Positions 24,853 to 32,358 of a DNA stretch of 64,000 bases are shown piece by piece. The notes beneath the pieces are model-generated. The model did not search any database and was not told the origin of the DNA. It was given only the letters and a program-made list of their open reading frames with translations. Position 1 is the first letter of the stretch, and each line of letters begins with the position of its first letter. A program made the position numbers and the translations under genes. This DNA comes from Desulfosporosinus sp. HMP52 (lineage in GTDB: Bacteria > Bacillota > Desulfitobacteriia > Desulfitobacteriales > Desulfitobacteriaceae), in NCBI RefSeq assembly GCF_000765145.1, contig NZ_JMGA01000029.1:1-64000 (forward strand), read 5' to 3'.

Positions 24853-25833
24853 TTACCCTTCAGGCTTTAGTTCCTTTTTCAGAGGTAGTCTGAAGTATCG
24901 CCCAATACTGCTTAAACCTTTAGGTTGGAAAATCATGAGACCTACGAGAATGATTCCGTAGATGATGATTTGATATTCACCGCCCGCTCCCGGTATTAGT
25001 AAAGGTACAATCTCTCTCAGCAGTTCATTCAAGGAAACCACCACAACTGCTCCTAATAAGGGTCCCCAAAAGGTGCCCAGACCTCCGATTACCACCATGA
25101 GCACAAATTGCACTGAGGTATGAAAGCTGAAGGGGGAAGGACTGATAAAGCTAACATAGAATGCGTATAATCCTCCGGCAAGTCCGGCTAATAGTGCGCT
25201 GAAGGTGAACGCCTGAAGCTTGAGCCTGGCACAGTCAACCCCAGCATTTTCGGCTGCATACTCACTTTCTCGAATTGAGCAAAGGGCTCTTCCTGTGCGT
25301 GAATGAACTAAATTATAGATTCCTATTAATATCAGTAATAGCATGAACCAGACCAGTAAATAGAATTTCTGATCATTGTCGAAAGATATAGTCCCTATAG
25401 TAAGGTTTGGAATCCCACTCATTCCTGAAGGGCCACCGGTGAGTTCTCCCCCCTCGTTGAAAATAATATGAACTAATATTCCAAAACCAAGTGTGGCTAA
25501 AGCCAAATATAGTTCTCGGAGCTTCAGGGTCTGCCGACCAATTATAGCTGCTAGAATACCCGGCAAGATTGCTGCTGCCAGGAGTGCTATGAGGGTGGGC
25601 CAGTTAAAGCGAGTTGTTAAAATGGCGGCTGTATATCCACCTAAGCCAAAGAAAGCCGCATGCCCAAAGGATACCTGGCCTGCATATCCCATCAAAATCC
25701 CCAAACCTTGCACGACGATTGAATAGATAGCAATAACAACTAATGTGCTATAAAGGTAATTGCTATCTATCTTCAGAGGTATGACAAGAAGGAAAAGCAA
25801 CAGAATTAAGCCCTTATGATTCTTTAAATGCAT
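24853..25833 (-). CDS. livM: Branched-chain amino acid ABC transporter permease LivM
   Basis: A 326-residue permease with about nine membrane spans. Family segments include GYAGQVSFGHAAFFGLGGYT and GGLGTFWGPLLGA, the latter containing the loop that couples to the ATPases. It forms the channel with LivH. The ATG follows GAGGTGAG. Spacing to neighbours is short on both sides, consistent with one transcript. Confidence 0.94.
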   Translation of the reverse strand: MHLKNHKGLILLLFLLVIPLKIDSNYLYSTLVVIAIYSIVVQGLGILMGYAGQVSFGHAAFFGLGGYTAAILTTRFNWPTLIALLAAAILPGILAAIIGRQTLKLRELYLALATLGFGILVHIIFNEGGELTGGPSGMSGIPNLTIGTISFDNDQKFYLLVWFMLLLILIGIYNLVHSRTGRALCSIRESEYAAENAGVDCARLKLQAFTFSALLAGLAGGLYAFYVSFISPSPFSFHTSVQFVLMVVIGGLGTFWGPLLGAVVVVSLNELLREIVPLLIPGAGGEYQIIIYGIILVGLMIFQPKGLSSIGRYFRLPLKKELKPEG

Positions 25834-25868
25834 TGTTTCTCACCTCTAATCCTTCTAATGGTTAATAA

Positions 25869-26744
25869 CTATATTTTTCGCTCTCTAATCGCTCCAATAA
25901 TTCCCTCAGGTCGAATGAGAAGAACTCCCAGCAGGATGATGATGGATATAGCATCCTTTAAACCGGAGGAAATGAGCCCGGAGCTAAAGGACTCCAGAAT
26001 CCCTAAGAGAATCCCCCCAATAACTGCTCCACCGACATTACTCAGGCCTCCAATTGCTGCAGCCACGAAGCCTTTAACTCCCAGCATAAACCCCATATCA
26101 TAGGTGACCATAGTAATAGGCCCAATACTCACCCCAGCTGCCGCACCTAACCCTCCTGCGGATACGAAAGCTAACAGGGAGATAGTATTTAAGTTTATGC
26201 CCTGAAGCCTCGCGCCAGTTTGGTTATATACGGAAGCTTTTACAGCTTTACCCCAAAAAGTATGCTCAAAGAAGCCATATAATCCAGCTAAGGTAACTGC
26301 AACAAGAGCAAAAATCCAGATACTCTGAGGATTTAGAGCTGCTCCACCAATCATTATTGATCCCCCTTGGGAGAAGGCGGGGAGAGAATAGGTATCCGTT
26401 CCCCAGATAAGCAACGCCAGACCGCGTAAGGATATAGAGAGACCAATGGTTATAATTAACATCCCTAGGCTGCTGGCTCCTCTTGCTTTGTTAATTGTCA
26501 GGCGCTCCAACAAACCACCGAGGATACCCACTAAAATTACCGAGACCAGAAATACTGCAGCCATTGGCATCCCTGTTCCTTGCAGGCTGACTGCTATCAG
26601 GGCACCTATGACAACAAATTCCCCTTGGGCCAAGTTTAATATGCCAGTAACATTAAAAGTCGTAACCAGGGTTAAAGCAATGATGGAGTATATGCTGCCT
26701 AAGGTCAGTCCGGTTAGTAAAAGTTGTAATAGTTGTTCTCCCAT
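25869..26744 (-). CDS. livH: Branched-chain amino acid ABC transporter permease LivH
   Basis: A 291-residue permease with eight or so membrane spans and the LivH hallmarks LTLGSIYSIIALTLVTTFNV and GILNLAQGEFVVIGA, plus VKGFVAAAIGGLSNVGGAV in the ATPase-coupling loop. ATG 26744 follows GGGGTGA by 7 bases. A TTG one codon upstream is less likely. It lies 15 bases after livK. Confidence 0.94.
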   Translation of the reverse strand: MGEQLLQLLLTGLTLGSIYSIIALTLVTTFNVTGILNLAQGEFVVIGALIAVSLQGTGMPMAAVFLVSVILVGILGGLLERLTINKARGASSLGMLIITIGLSISLRGLALLIWGTDTYSLPAFSQGGSIMIGGAALNPQSIWIFALVAVTLAGLYGFFEHTFWGKAVKASVYNQTGARLQGINLNTISLLAFVSAGGLGAAAGVSIGPITMVTYDMGFMLGVKGFVAAAIGGLSNVGGAVIGGILLGILESFSSGLISSGLKDAISIIILLGVLLIRPEGIIGAIRERKI

Positions 26745-26759
26745 CAATAAATCACCCCG

Positions 26760-27959
26760 TTATTCTATAAGCTTCCATTTTCCTTGATCGACCTTCACTA
26801 ATACTGCAGAATCTTCCTTCAGGCCATTGTGATCCTCAGGTGACATATTAAATACTCCTGAAATACCGACAAATCCCTGAGTCTTTTCCAATTCTCCTCT
26901 AATGGCCTCACGATCCGGCCCGGCTTTTTCCAGAGCGCTTACCAGCAAATTAAAGGCGTCCCAAGCATAGCCTCCAAAGGAATTCGGCTCGCTATTATAC
27001 TTCTTGACATAATCTGCGATGTAACTTTCCAAAACTTTTTTCTGAGGATCAGCGTCTGTGATTTGTTGAGCCACAGATAGTTTGCCAATGGGCAGGAGAG
27101 TTCCATCAGCAGCACCTTGCGCAAGTTCAATAAATTTTTGATTACCTACTCCATGACTGTGAATCAAGGGAATAGTGAGACCTACATCTTTGAAATTTTT
27201 AGTCAGAATTGAAGCCGAAGGCGGAATAGCCCAAACGATTACCACTTGCGCCTCACTTGCTTTTACTTTGCTTAACTGCGGAGTCATGTCTTTGTCATTG
27301 GCATCAAATTTTTCTTCAGCAACAATACTAATTCCACTATCTTTTACTGCAGCAGTGATCGCTTTCTTACCGTTATCCCCATAGGAATTGTTCATATACA
27401 AGAAGGCAATTTTGTTCAAGTCATTTTTCTTAAGATAACTAATTATCTTATTAATCATGACAATATCGCTTTGGGCTGTTTTAAACACCCATTTCCTATC
27501 ACTGGTTGGCTCAACGATACTGCTGGCAGCGGCTAGGGAAATCATAGGAACTTTTTCACTTTCCACAGTCTTGATCATGGCCATGGACGTCCCGCTGGAA
27601 CTAGCCCCCAGTATTGCCAGTGATCCTTTTTCAATCAGAGTTTTAGCGGCTAGAACGCTTTCGGTTTCGTCACTTTTGTTATCCATGATAGTCAGATCCA
27701 CCGGATGTCCGTTAATCCCCCCCTCCGAGTTGAGCTTCTCAACCATCATTAGCAGGGTGTCACGTTCCGGTACTCCTAGGGATGAGGAATTACCGCTGAT
27801 ATCCAATACTGCCCCAATCTTATAGGGTTCATTTGCCGATGCCGTAGTACTCTTTACGTCTGCTTCCTTAGTTGGGCTGCAGGCACTGATTAGTAAGCTG
27901 ATTACCAATAGAAGCGCAAGTCCTAGCCTTCTCTTTAATCCCTTTGACATGTTTTTCAT
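26760..27959 (-). CDS. livK: Branched-chain amino acid-binding lipoprotein LivK
   Basis: A 399-residue extracellular binding protein of the Leu/Ile/Val family. A lipoprotein signal (LLLVISLLISACSPT, lipobox Cys near residue 28) anchors it to the outer face of the membrane. The mature part begins with YKIGAVLDISGNSSSLG and has the type-I periplasmic-binding fold (ALDISG, LGASSSG, NSYGDNG). ATG 27959 has AAGGAG 8 bases upstream. An in-frame GTG at 27968 lies inside that site. It is the first gene of the operon, preceded by a T-box leader. Ligand preference among Leu, Ile and Val is not visible. Confidence 0.94.
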   Translation of the reverse strand: MKNMSKGLKRRLGLALLLVISLLISACSPTKEADVKSTTASANEPYKIGAVLDISGNSSSLGVPERDTLLMMVEKLNSEGGINGHPVDLTIMDNKSDETESVLAAKTLIEKGSLAILGASSSGTSMAMIKTVESEKVPMISLAAASSIVEPTSDRKWVFKTAQSDIVMINKIISYLKKNDLNKIAFLYMNNSYGDNGKKAITAAVKDSGISIVAEEKFDANDKDMTPQLSKVKASEAQVVIVWAIPPSASILTKNFKDVGLTIPLIHSHGVGNQKFIELAQGAADGTLLPIGKLSVAQQITDADPQKKVLESYIADYVKKYNSEPNSFGGYAWDAFNLLVSALEKAGPDREAIRGELEKTQGFVGISGVFNMSPEDHNGLKEDSAVLVKVDQGKWKLIE

Positions 27960-28024
27960 GCAAATCACTCCTTACGATTTTGTTATTAAGCCTCACAAAT
28001 AACTGCTGAGATTTTCACCTCCAA

Positions 28025-28361
28025 AAAATAAAATAATAAAAAAAATAAACACTTCTCATCCCTAAAGGGACGAAAAGTGCATTTCGCGGTACCACCCAGA
28101 TTGAGTCTATAAAAAGACCCCTCCTCATTTAAGTACGGGAATAATAATATTCATAAAATATCTATTCCTTATACCCTCTTCCTTTTAACGGTGGAAGTCT
28201 CCGACCAAGCCTACTTTCCCTAAGGTTTCAGTTTGGTAGCTCAGAGGTGAACCTTCAACGGTTGATACCATAGCAGCGCTTTCAGTCTATGACGCCGCCT
28301 CCCTGAAAAGATCGTTCCGTTTACTTTACCCCGTCATCACAAATAAAAATATAGGTTATAT
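28025..28361 (-). promoter_or_regulatory. T-box riboswitch controlling livKHMGF
   Basis: On the minus strand the leader contains the T-box core GGGTGGTACCGCG (28097-28085). It is followed by a terminator whose arms lie at 28079-28066 and 28063-28050, then a long T-rich run. Upstream are the stem-I AG-rich element (CAGGGAGGCGG), a CTCTGAGCTACCA specifier-side segment and an AGTAGG stem-II start. Uncharged tRNA binding would stabilise an antiterminator. The specifier is not certain: CTA (Leu), TAC (Tyr) or ACC (Thr) can be read in the segment. Leu best fits the LIV transporter. Confidence 0.93.
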
Positions 28362-28368
28362 GGTTGGT

Positions 28369-28397
28369 ATTTTACCAGCTTTTTCTATTAAGGTCAA
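28369..28397 (-). promoter_or_regulatory. SigA-type promoter of the T-box/liv operon
   Basis: On the minus strand TTGACC (28397-28392), a 17-base spacer and TAAAAT (28374-28369) place the start near 28361, about 400 bases before livK. Confidence 0.75.
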
Positions 28398-28476
28398 TAC
28401 GTAAAAATAAAAATTTAAGGAAATGTTGCTAAGCTCCTTTTGCGCCTGCTTCCGTGAAAATAACCTTAAAATAGTA

Positions 28477-28482
28477 TATAAT
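28477..28482 (+). promoter_or_regulatory. -10 box of the yojF-bshB2 promoter
   Basis: A perfect TATAAT 37 bases before the yojF ATG. The matching -35 (GTGAAA at 28454-28459) is poor, so strength or sigma factor use is uncertain. Confidence 0.5.
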
Positions 28483-28518
28483 AATTACAAATTATTGTTT
28501 TTAAGGTAGGGATTGTCC

Positions 28519-28869
28519 ATGAATCCGCTTAATAAATCTATCGTACAAACCGAACTAGATCGTTTTCTAAACCGTGAAGTTTACCTTCACCTTGAGACAA
28601 CCAATGGCGCTTATGCCGTTCATAGACAAGAGAGCAATATGACCGTGGGGGCGTATATACGCAATGGTCTTATCCGCTTTGGGCGGGGAATTATCACAGG
28701 GGCAGGCCCATACCGCGTAGGTCTGAAAATGGAAATCGGCTGGGTCTACGCCGAAGGCTTAACGGATTACGAGATAGATCCGGAAGGTCGGCTCTTACTA
28801 GCCGGCCATGATCAAGAGGGTCGCTTAGCAGTGGCATTAGAACTCAGCCTGTCTCCTTTTGAATTGTAA
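28519..28869 (+). CDS. yojF: YojF/DUF1806 family protein
   Basis: A 116-residue protein matching the YojF family of Bacillus (LNREVYLHLETTNGAYA, then VGAYIRNGLIRFG and GPYRVGLKMEIGWVYAEGLT). YojF is encoded directly before BshB2 in bacillithiol-making bacteria, and the same arrangement is seen here, with 24 bases to the next gene. Its molecular role is not established. ATG 28519 is preceded by GTAGGGA at 7 bases. A TTG two codons upstream is possible. No catalytic motif is apparent. Confidence 0.88.
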   Translation: MNPLNKSIVQTELDRFLNREVYLHLETTNGAYAVHRQESNMTVGAYIRNGLIRFGRGIITGAGPYRVGLKMEIGWVYAEGLTDYEIDPEGRLLLAGHDQEGRLAVALELSLSPFEL

Positions 28870-28893
28870 CTTATAGTGTGGAGGGAATATTTC

Positions 28894-29565
28894 TTGGAAG
28901 AACATGTTCTAGTAGTTTTCCCGCACCCAGACGACGAAACGTTTGGCTGTGGCGGAACCATAGCTCAATTTACAAAATCCAGAGTACCTGTCACTTATGT
29001 CTGCGGTACTTTAGGACAAATGGGACGCAACATGGGTCGGCCACTTTTCGCCAACCGCGAATCATTGCCCATTGTTCGGGAAGCGGAGCTGGAGACAGCA
29101 TGCCAGGCCCTTGGTATTCAACGCCTGATTCAACTTGGATTGCGAGATAAAACGATAGAGTTTGAAGACCCTGAATTATTGACAGACAGGCTTGAGCAAA
29201 TCATTTTGGAAGTCAAGCCCTCTTTGGTTCTTACCCACTATCCCGGCTATGCTGTCCATCCGGATCACAATGCTCTTGGTGAAGTGACCATCCGAGCTGT
29301 TTCCCGACTTTCCCCTCAAGAACGTCCTACCGTGTATGTCCACGCTTTTGCACGCGACTGTCAAGATCAGCTTGGAAAACCAGATATAATTAACGACATT
29401 TCAGATGTTGCTGAGATAAAGCTGGCCGCAATCCGAGCTCACAGATCACAATCACAAGTAATTCTTCCCCGCCTCTCTAATGGACAGTTTAAGAATCCGT
29501 CTTCGAAGAACTCATACAACCATATGCTCACTCGCGAATCCTTCTGGATCTATCGTTTTTCGTAA
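28894..29565 (+). CDS. bshB2: Bacillithiol biosynthesis deacetylase BshB2 (PIG-L family)
   Basis: A zinc-dependent deacetylase expected to remove acetate from GlcNAc-malate in bacillithiol synthesis, or from bacillithiol S-conjugates. The PIG-L metal motif HPDDE is near residue 11 and the second metal His lies in VHPDHNALG. NMGRP and CGTLGQMGRN are BshB2-like. TTG at 28894 follows GGAGGG by 8 bases and gives MEEHVLVVFPHPDDE. A GTG 18 bases upstream would place that site inside the gene. bshA and bshC are not in the window. The operon ends at the hairpin at 29633-29696. Confidence 0.9.
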   Translation: MEEHVLVVFPHPDDETFGCGGTIAQFTKSRVPVTYVCGTLGQMGRNMGRPLFANRESLPIVREAELETACQALGIQRLIQLGLRDKTIEFEDPELLTDRLEQIILEVKPSLVLTHYPGYAVHPDHNALGEVTIRAVSRLSPQERPTVYVHAFARDCQDQLGKPDIINDISDVAEIKLAAIRAHRSQSQVILPRLSNGQFKNPSSKNSYNHMLTRESFWIYRFS

Positions 29566-29632
29566 GTATTCTTGACATTCATATATTGACAATAACAATG
29601 TATTTCTACTTCATCTTAAGACACTTATGTTC

Positions 29633-29696
29633 AAAAATCCGGCGGTTTTAATACGAACTCATCTAGATGAGTTCACATTAAGACTGCCGGATTTTT
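29633..29696. terminator. Bidirectional terminator between bshB2 and the formate/nitrite channel
   Basis: A long hairpin: AAAAATCCGGC (29633 on) pairs with GCCGGATTTTT (ending 29696), with wobble pairs and an inner perfect palindrome GAACTCATCTAGATGAGTTC. It has A/T runs on both sides, between convergent genes. Confidence 0.85.
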
Positions 29697-29709
29697 CAGT
29701 CTATCAGGT

Positions 29710-30600
29710 TTACTTAGCAGCATTAGATCTGGACTGATTTATTAAAGCAGGTTCTGCTTTAACATCATTTTTTATATATACGAACCAATAAACTCCAGCA
29801 ACAAAAAAGGATCCTCCTACAATGTTTCCCAGTGTAACCGGAACCAAGTTATTTATTACAAAGGTTCCCCAGTTTAAATTCGCTAGCGCTTGGGATCCCA
29901 AATGAGACTCAGTCACCCAGCTCGGATTTGCTTTTGCTAAAATTCCAGCGGGAATATAATACATGTTCGCTATACTATGTTCAAAGCCGGATGTGATAAA
30001 AAGCCATATCGGGAAGAAAATCGCCAGTATTTTACCGACCATATCCTTCGCCCCATAGGCCATCCAGACTGCCAGACAGACTAACATATTACACATAACC
30101 CCCAAATAGAATGCCGACATAAACGGCAACCCTACTTTATAGGCGGCAATTTTGATGGTTACTCCTCCTAAAACATTAGCACCACTGTTATACAATCCAG
30201 AATGAACCATCATATAAGCAAGAAGTATTGCTCCAATGAAATTGCCGCAGTAAACGAAAAACCAATTTTTTATCATATCCTTGAATTTTACTTTTCCATC
30301 TAATACTCCGCCTAAAATCAAGGTGTTCCCGGTAAACAATTCTCCGCCTGCCAAAACAACCATCATAAGCCCTGTTCCAAATATTGCTCCTGCCAGAACT
30401 TTTCCCAAGCCATAGGTTTCCGGCTTGGCAAATAAATTAAAAGCCGCCATATTTGAGCCTTCGGCTGCAAAGGCAATGAAAGCACCCGCTAAAATTGCCA
30501 ATATGAATTGATTGGAATATTTCATACCCACCTTTTTGATTCCTATTTGTATAGCAGTATTAGTTATTTCAGATGGTGGCAAATAATTTTTTGTCTCCAC
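29710..30600 (-). CDS. Formate/nitrite transporter family channel (FocA/NirC-like)
   Basis: A 296-residue membrane channel with six spans and two half-helix loops. The FNT signatures are visible: AFAAEGSNMAAFNL, GGELFTGNTLIL and YCGNFIGAILLAY in the first half, and CNMLVCLAVWMAYGAKD then PIWLFITSGFEHSIANMYYI in the second. The His in GFEHS is the conserved central pore residue. FNT proteins form pentamers carrying formate, nitrite or hydrosulfide. Formate (from pyruvate) or hydrosulfide would suit an anaerobe. GTG 30600 has AGGAG at 8 bases; a GTG at 30609 abuts that site. A palindrome overlaps the probable promoter. The membrane regulator gene upstream may control it. Confidence 0.9.
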   Translation of the reverse strand: METKNYLPPSEITNTAIQIGIKKVGMKYSNQFILAILAGAFIAFAAEGSNMAAFNLFAKPETYGLGKVLAGAIFGTGLMMVVLAGGELFTGNTLILGGVLDGKVKFKDMIKNWFFVYCGNFIGAILLAYMMVHSGLYNSGANVLGGVTIKIAAYKVGLPFMSAFYLGVMCNMLVCLAVWMAYGAKDMVGKILAIFFPIWLFITSGFEHSIANMYYIPAGILAKANPSWVTESHLGSQALANLNWGTFVINNLVPVTLGNIVGGSFFVAGVYWFVYIKNDVKAEPALINQSRSNAAK

Positions 30601-30651
30601 AGTTATCACTCCTACTTATAATTTCTGACTACTTGTTATAGTTTTTTGCTT

Positions 30652-30668
30652 AAGAAATCTTATTTCTT
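30652..30668. promoter_or_regulatory. Candidate operator in the FNT promoter
   Basis: A perfect 7-bp inverted repeat with 3-base spacer, overlapping the expected -35 of the minus-strand promoter about 50-65 bases before the GTG. It could be bound by the Cache-HAMP-HTH protein encoded upstream, but that is unproven. Confidence 0.4.
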
Positions 30669-30856
30669 TAAAGCCAGCTAGATACTCACTCCTTATTATT
30701 TAAATTACTCTTTCTTACTCCACCAATTAAATTGGAGATCAACAGTTATGATGCCGTAGTTAAACTTTATCGTTCTTAGCCCAACCTGTCACCCATTTGA
30801 ACATTAATAAAATGTTTTGTGGATAATTAATATATTTCGAAATTTTTGTTAATTGA

Positions 30857-30902
30857 AGAAAAAAGCAGCATGACACGGTTTAAAAACCGAAATCATGCTG
30901 CT
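30857..30902 (-). terminator. Terminator of the Cache-HAMP-HTH gene
   Basis: On the minus strand AAGCAGCATGA pairs with TCATGCTGCTT, with an inner CGGTTT/AAACCG stem, and TTTTTTC follows. Confidence 0.9.
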
Positions 30903-30943
30903 TAGCTTTTATTAAATGGAGATTAAAAGTCTTTATGGAATGT

Positions 30944-32107
30944 TTATATAGGTGTGAATAACTTGACAGGTCGGCCAATCCCATATTTAAGCTTGGATAT
31001 TAACAGGCCACGGTCTTCTAAGAACTCGAGATAGCGACGTACTGTTACCCTGGTTAGCTTCACTCCTTCAGCAACCTCTTCTGAAGAAAGGGGGCGGCGG
31101 TTAGCTTGTAGAAATTCTATGATCTGCTCAAGAGTTGTTTCGTTTAATCCTTTTGGTAACTCCTCCTCTTTGATAGACCATGCTATGTCAGATTTAGATA
31201 CTTCTTCCGGCTCACTAGTGTTAGACGTTAAGAGCGAAAGATCGGTTGTCTCAATGTCCTCAGAGGAATCAATTACTGGATTATCAATTTCGGCTAGCGG
31301 CCCTTCCGCATTACTATCAGCTCTGCTATTAATCTCCTCGATGGACGTTTGAAACTGTTCTACCATTTGGTTAAAGGCATCCTCCAACTCTTCAATTTCC
31401 TTGACTCTAGAAACTTTAACCTTCTCAGTAATGTGCCCAGTTGCCACATCTCGAGTTCCCAGCGTGATATTGTGTAAAGGGTTAATGATAACTTTCTGAA
31501 TAAAAAACCAGGTTATAAGTGCTATTAAGATTGTTAAACCTAAACCTAGGATCGCCATTGTGATTAGCGATCGGGTGATTATTTCCTTCTCATAAGCATG
31601 GGAAATTCCCACATAAAAGATCCCAATAATATTGCCATTTTCCGCTCGTAAAGGTGCATATCCTGATTGGTGCCACTGGCCGACAACATTGGCCTCTCCT
31701 ATAAAAGTTTGACCATCCTCCAATACCGTCCGGGCTACGTTAGCTGAGACCTTGGTCCCTATTACTCGTTCATCGTTTGACCCAAGAACTGTAGTTGCTA
31801 CCCTTGTATCGCCCAAGAAAAAGGTCACTGTATCCCCGGTTAGACGAGACAAATGATCAACTAATTCGTTATTAAGGTTGATCTTAGTAGCCCCTTTATA
31901 TAGGTTTCCATCTTGCACTGACCACGAACCAGGATAGGTCTTATCAATAATCTCTCCACATGTTGCCAAATCTGTCTGGGTTTTGATAATTGTGGCTGCC
32001 ACAACCCGATCTTTCATATACCACCCCAGAACGGTGAGAAAGCAAACTGCCAGTAAAAACAATGAACCCAGCAGCAATATGAGCATTTGATGTTTGAGTG
32101 AACGCAC
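30944..32107 (-). CDS. Membrane-anchored one-component regulator: Cache-HAMP-winged helix (DcuR/CitT-like HTH)
   Basis: A 387-residue protein with an unusual order. A membrane span (about 8-30) is followed by an outer single-Cache domain (about 31-185, with DDERVIGTKVS-type and GYAPLRAENGNIIGIFYVG segments). Then come a second span (about 190-215), HAMP with coiled coil (about 216-265) and a long acidic Ser/Thr-rich linker (about 266-320). The C-terminal winged helix (about 325-387) has LSSEEVAEGVKLTRVTVRRY and GRPVKLF, typical of the DNA-binding end of DcuR/CitT regulators. There is no kinase, methyl-accepting or GGDEF domain. So an outer signal could act directly on a membrane-tethered DNA-binding domain, as in ToxR or CadC but with Cache-HAMP. 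GTG start after GAGGTGA. Likely targets are itself and the FNT channel gene. Confidence 0.88.
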   Translation of the reverse strand: MRSLKHQMLILLLGSLFLLAVCFLTVLGWYMKDRVVAATIIKTQTDLATCGEIIDKTYPGSWSVQDGNLYKGATKINLNNELVDHLSRLTGDTVTFFLGDTRVATTVLGSNDERVIGTKVSANVARTVLEDGQTFIGEANVVGQWHQSGYAPLRAENGNIIGIFYVGISHAYEKEIITRSLITMAILGLGLTILIALITWFFIQKVIINPLHNITLGTRDVATGHITEKVKVSRVKEIEELEDAFNQMVEQFQTSIEEINSRADSNAEGPLAEIDNPVIDSSEDIETTDLSLLTSNTSEPEEVSKSDIAWSIKEEELPKGLNETTLEQIIEFLQANRRPLSSEEVAEGVKLTRVTVRRYLEFLEDRGLLISKLKYGIGRPVKLFTPI

Positions 32108-32290
32108 TCAAATTCACCTCTTTCGTTTGTGCTTCGCTACTTATTAGACTTATATGGATATTTAAGATTAATTCGCAAATAACTTTAAAATACCTTCTTT
32201 AATTACCTAATTAAGGCTTGCTTTTTTATCGAAAAGTCGAGGTTTCCGAGGTTAAAGTGTAGTTTTGTGTAATAAATGTGAATACCAGCA

Positions 32291-32332
32291 ATAAAGAGCC
32301 CTCCCGAAGCCGTTTTAACAGCATGGAAGGGC
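32291..32332 (-). terminator. Probable terminator of the homocysteine methyltransferase-like gene
   Basis: On the minus strand GCCCTTCC (32332-32325) pairs with GGGAGGGC (32305-32298) with one wobble pair, a 19-base loop and a modest TCTTTATT tail. Confidence 0.5.
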
Positions 32333-32358
32333 ATGGCTAATATAGGCCTGGAGTTTTC

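Larger units (their letters stand above)
30601..30943. other. Intergenic region between the Cache-HAMP-HTH gene and the FNT channel gene
   Basis: It contains the terminator at 30857-30902, a possible minus-strand -10 (TATAAC, 30640-30635) for the channel gene, and an inverted repeat AAGAAAT-CTT-ATTTCTT (30652-30668) that overlaps the expected -35 position. The rest shows nothing notable. Confidence 0.5.
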
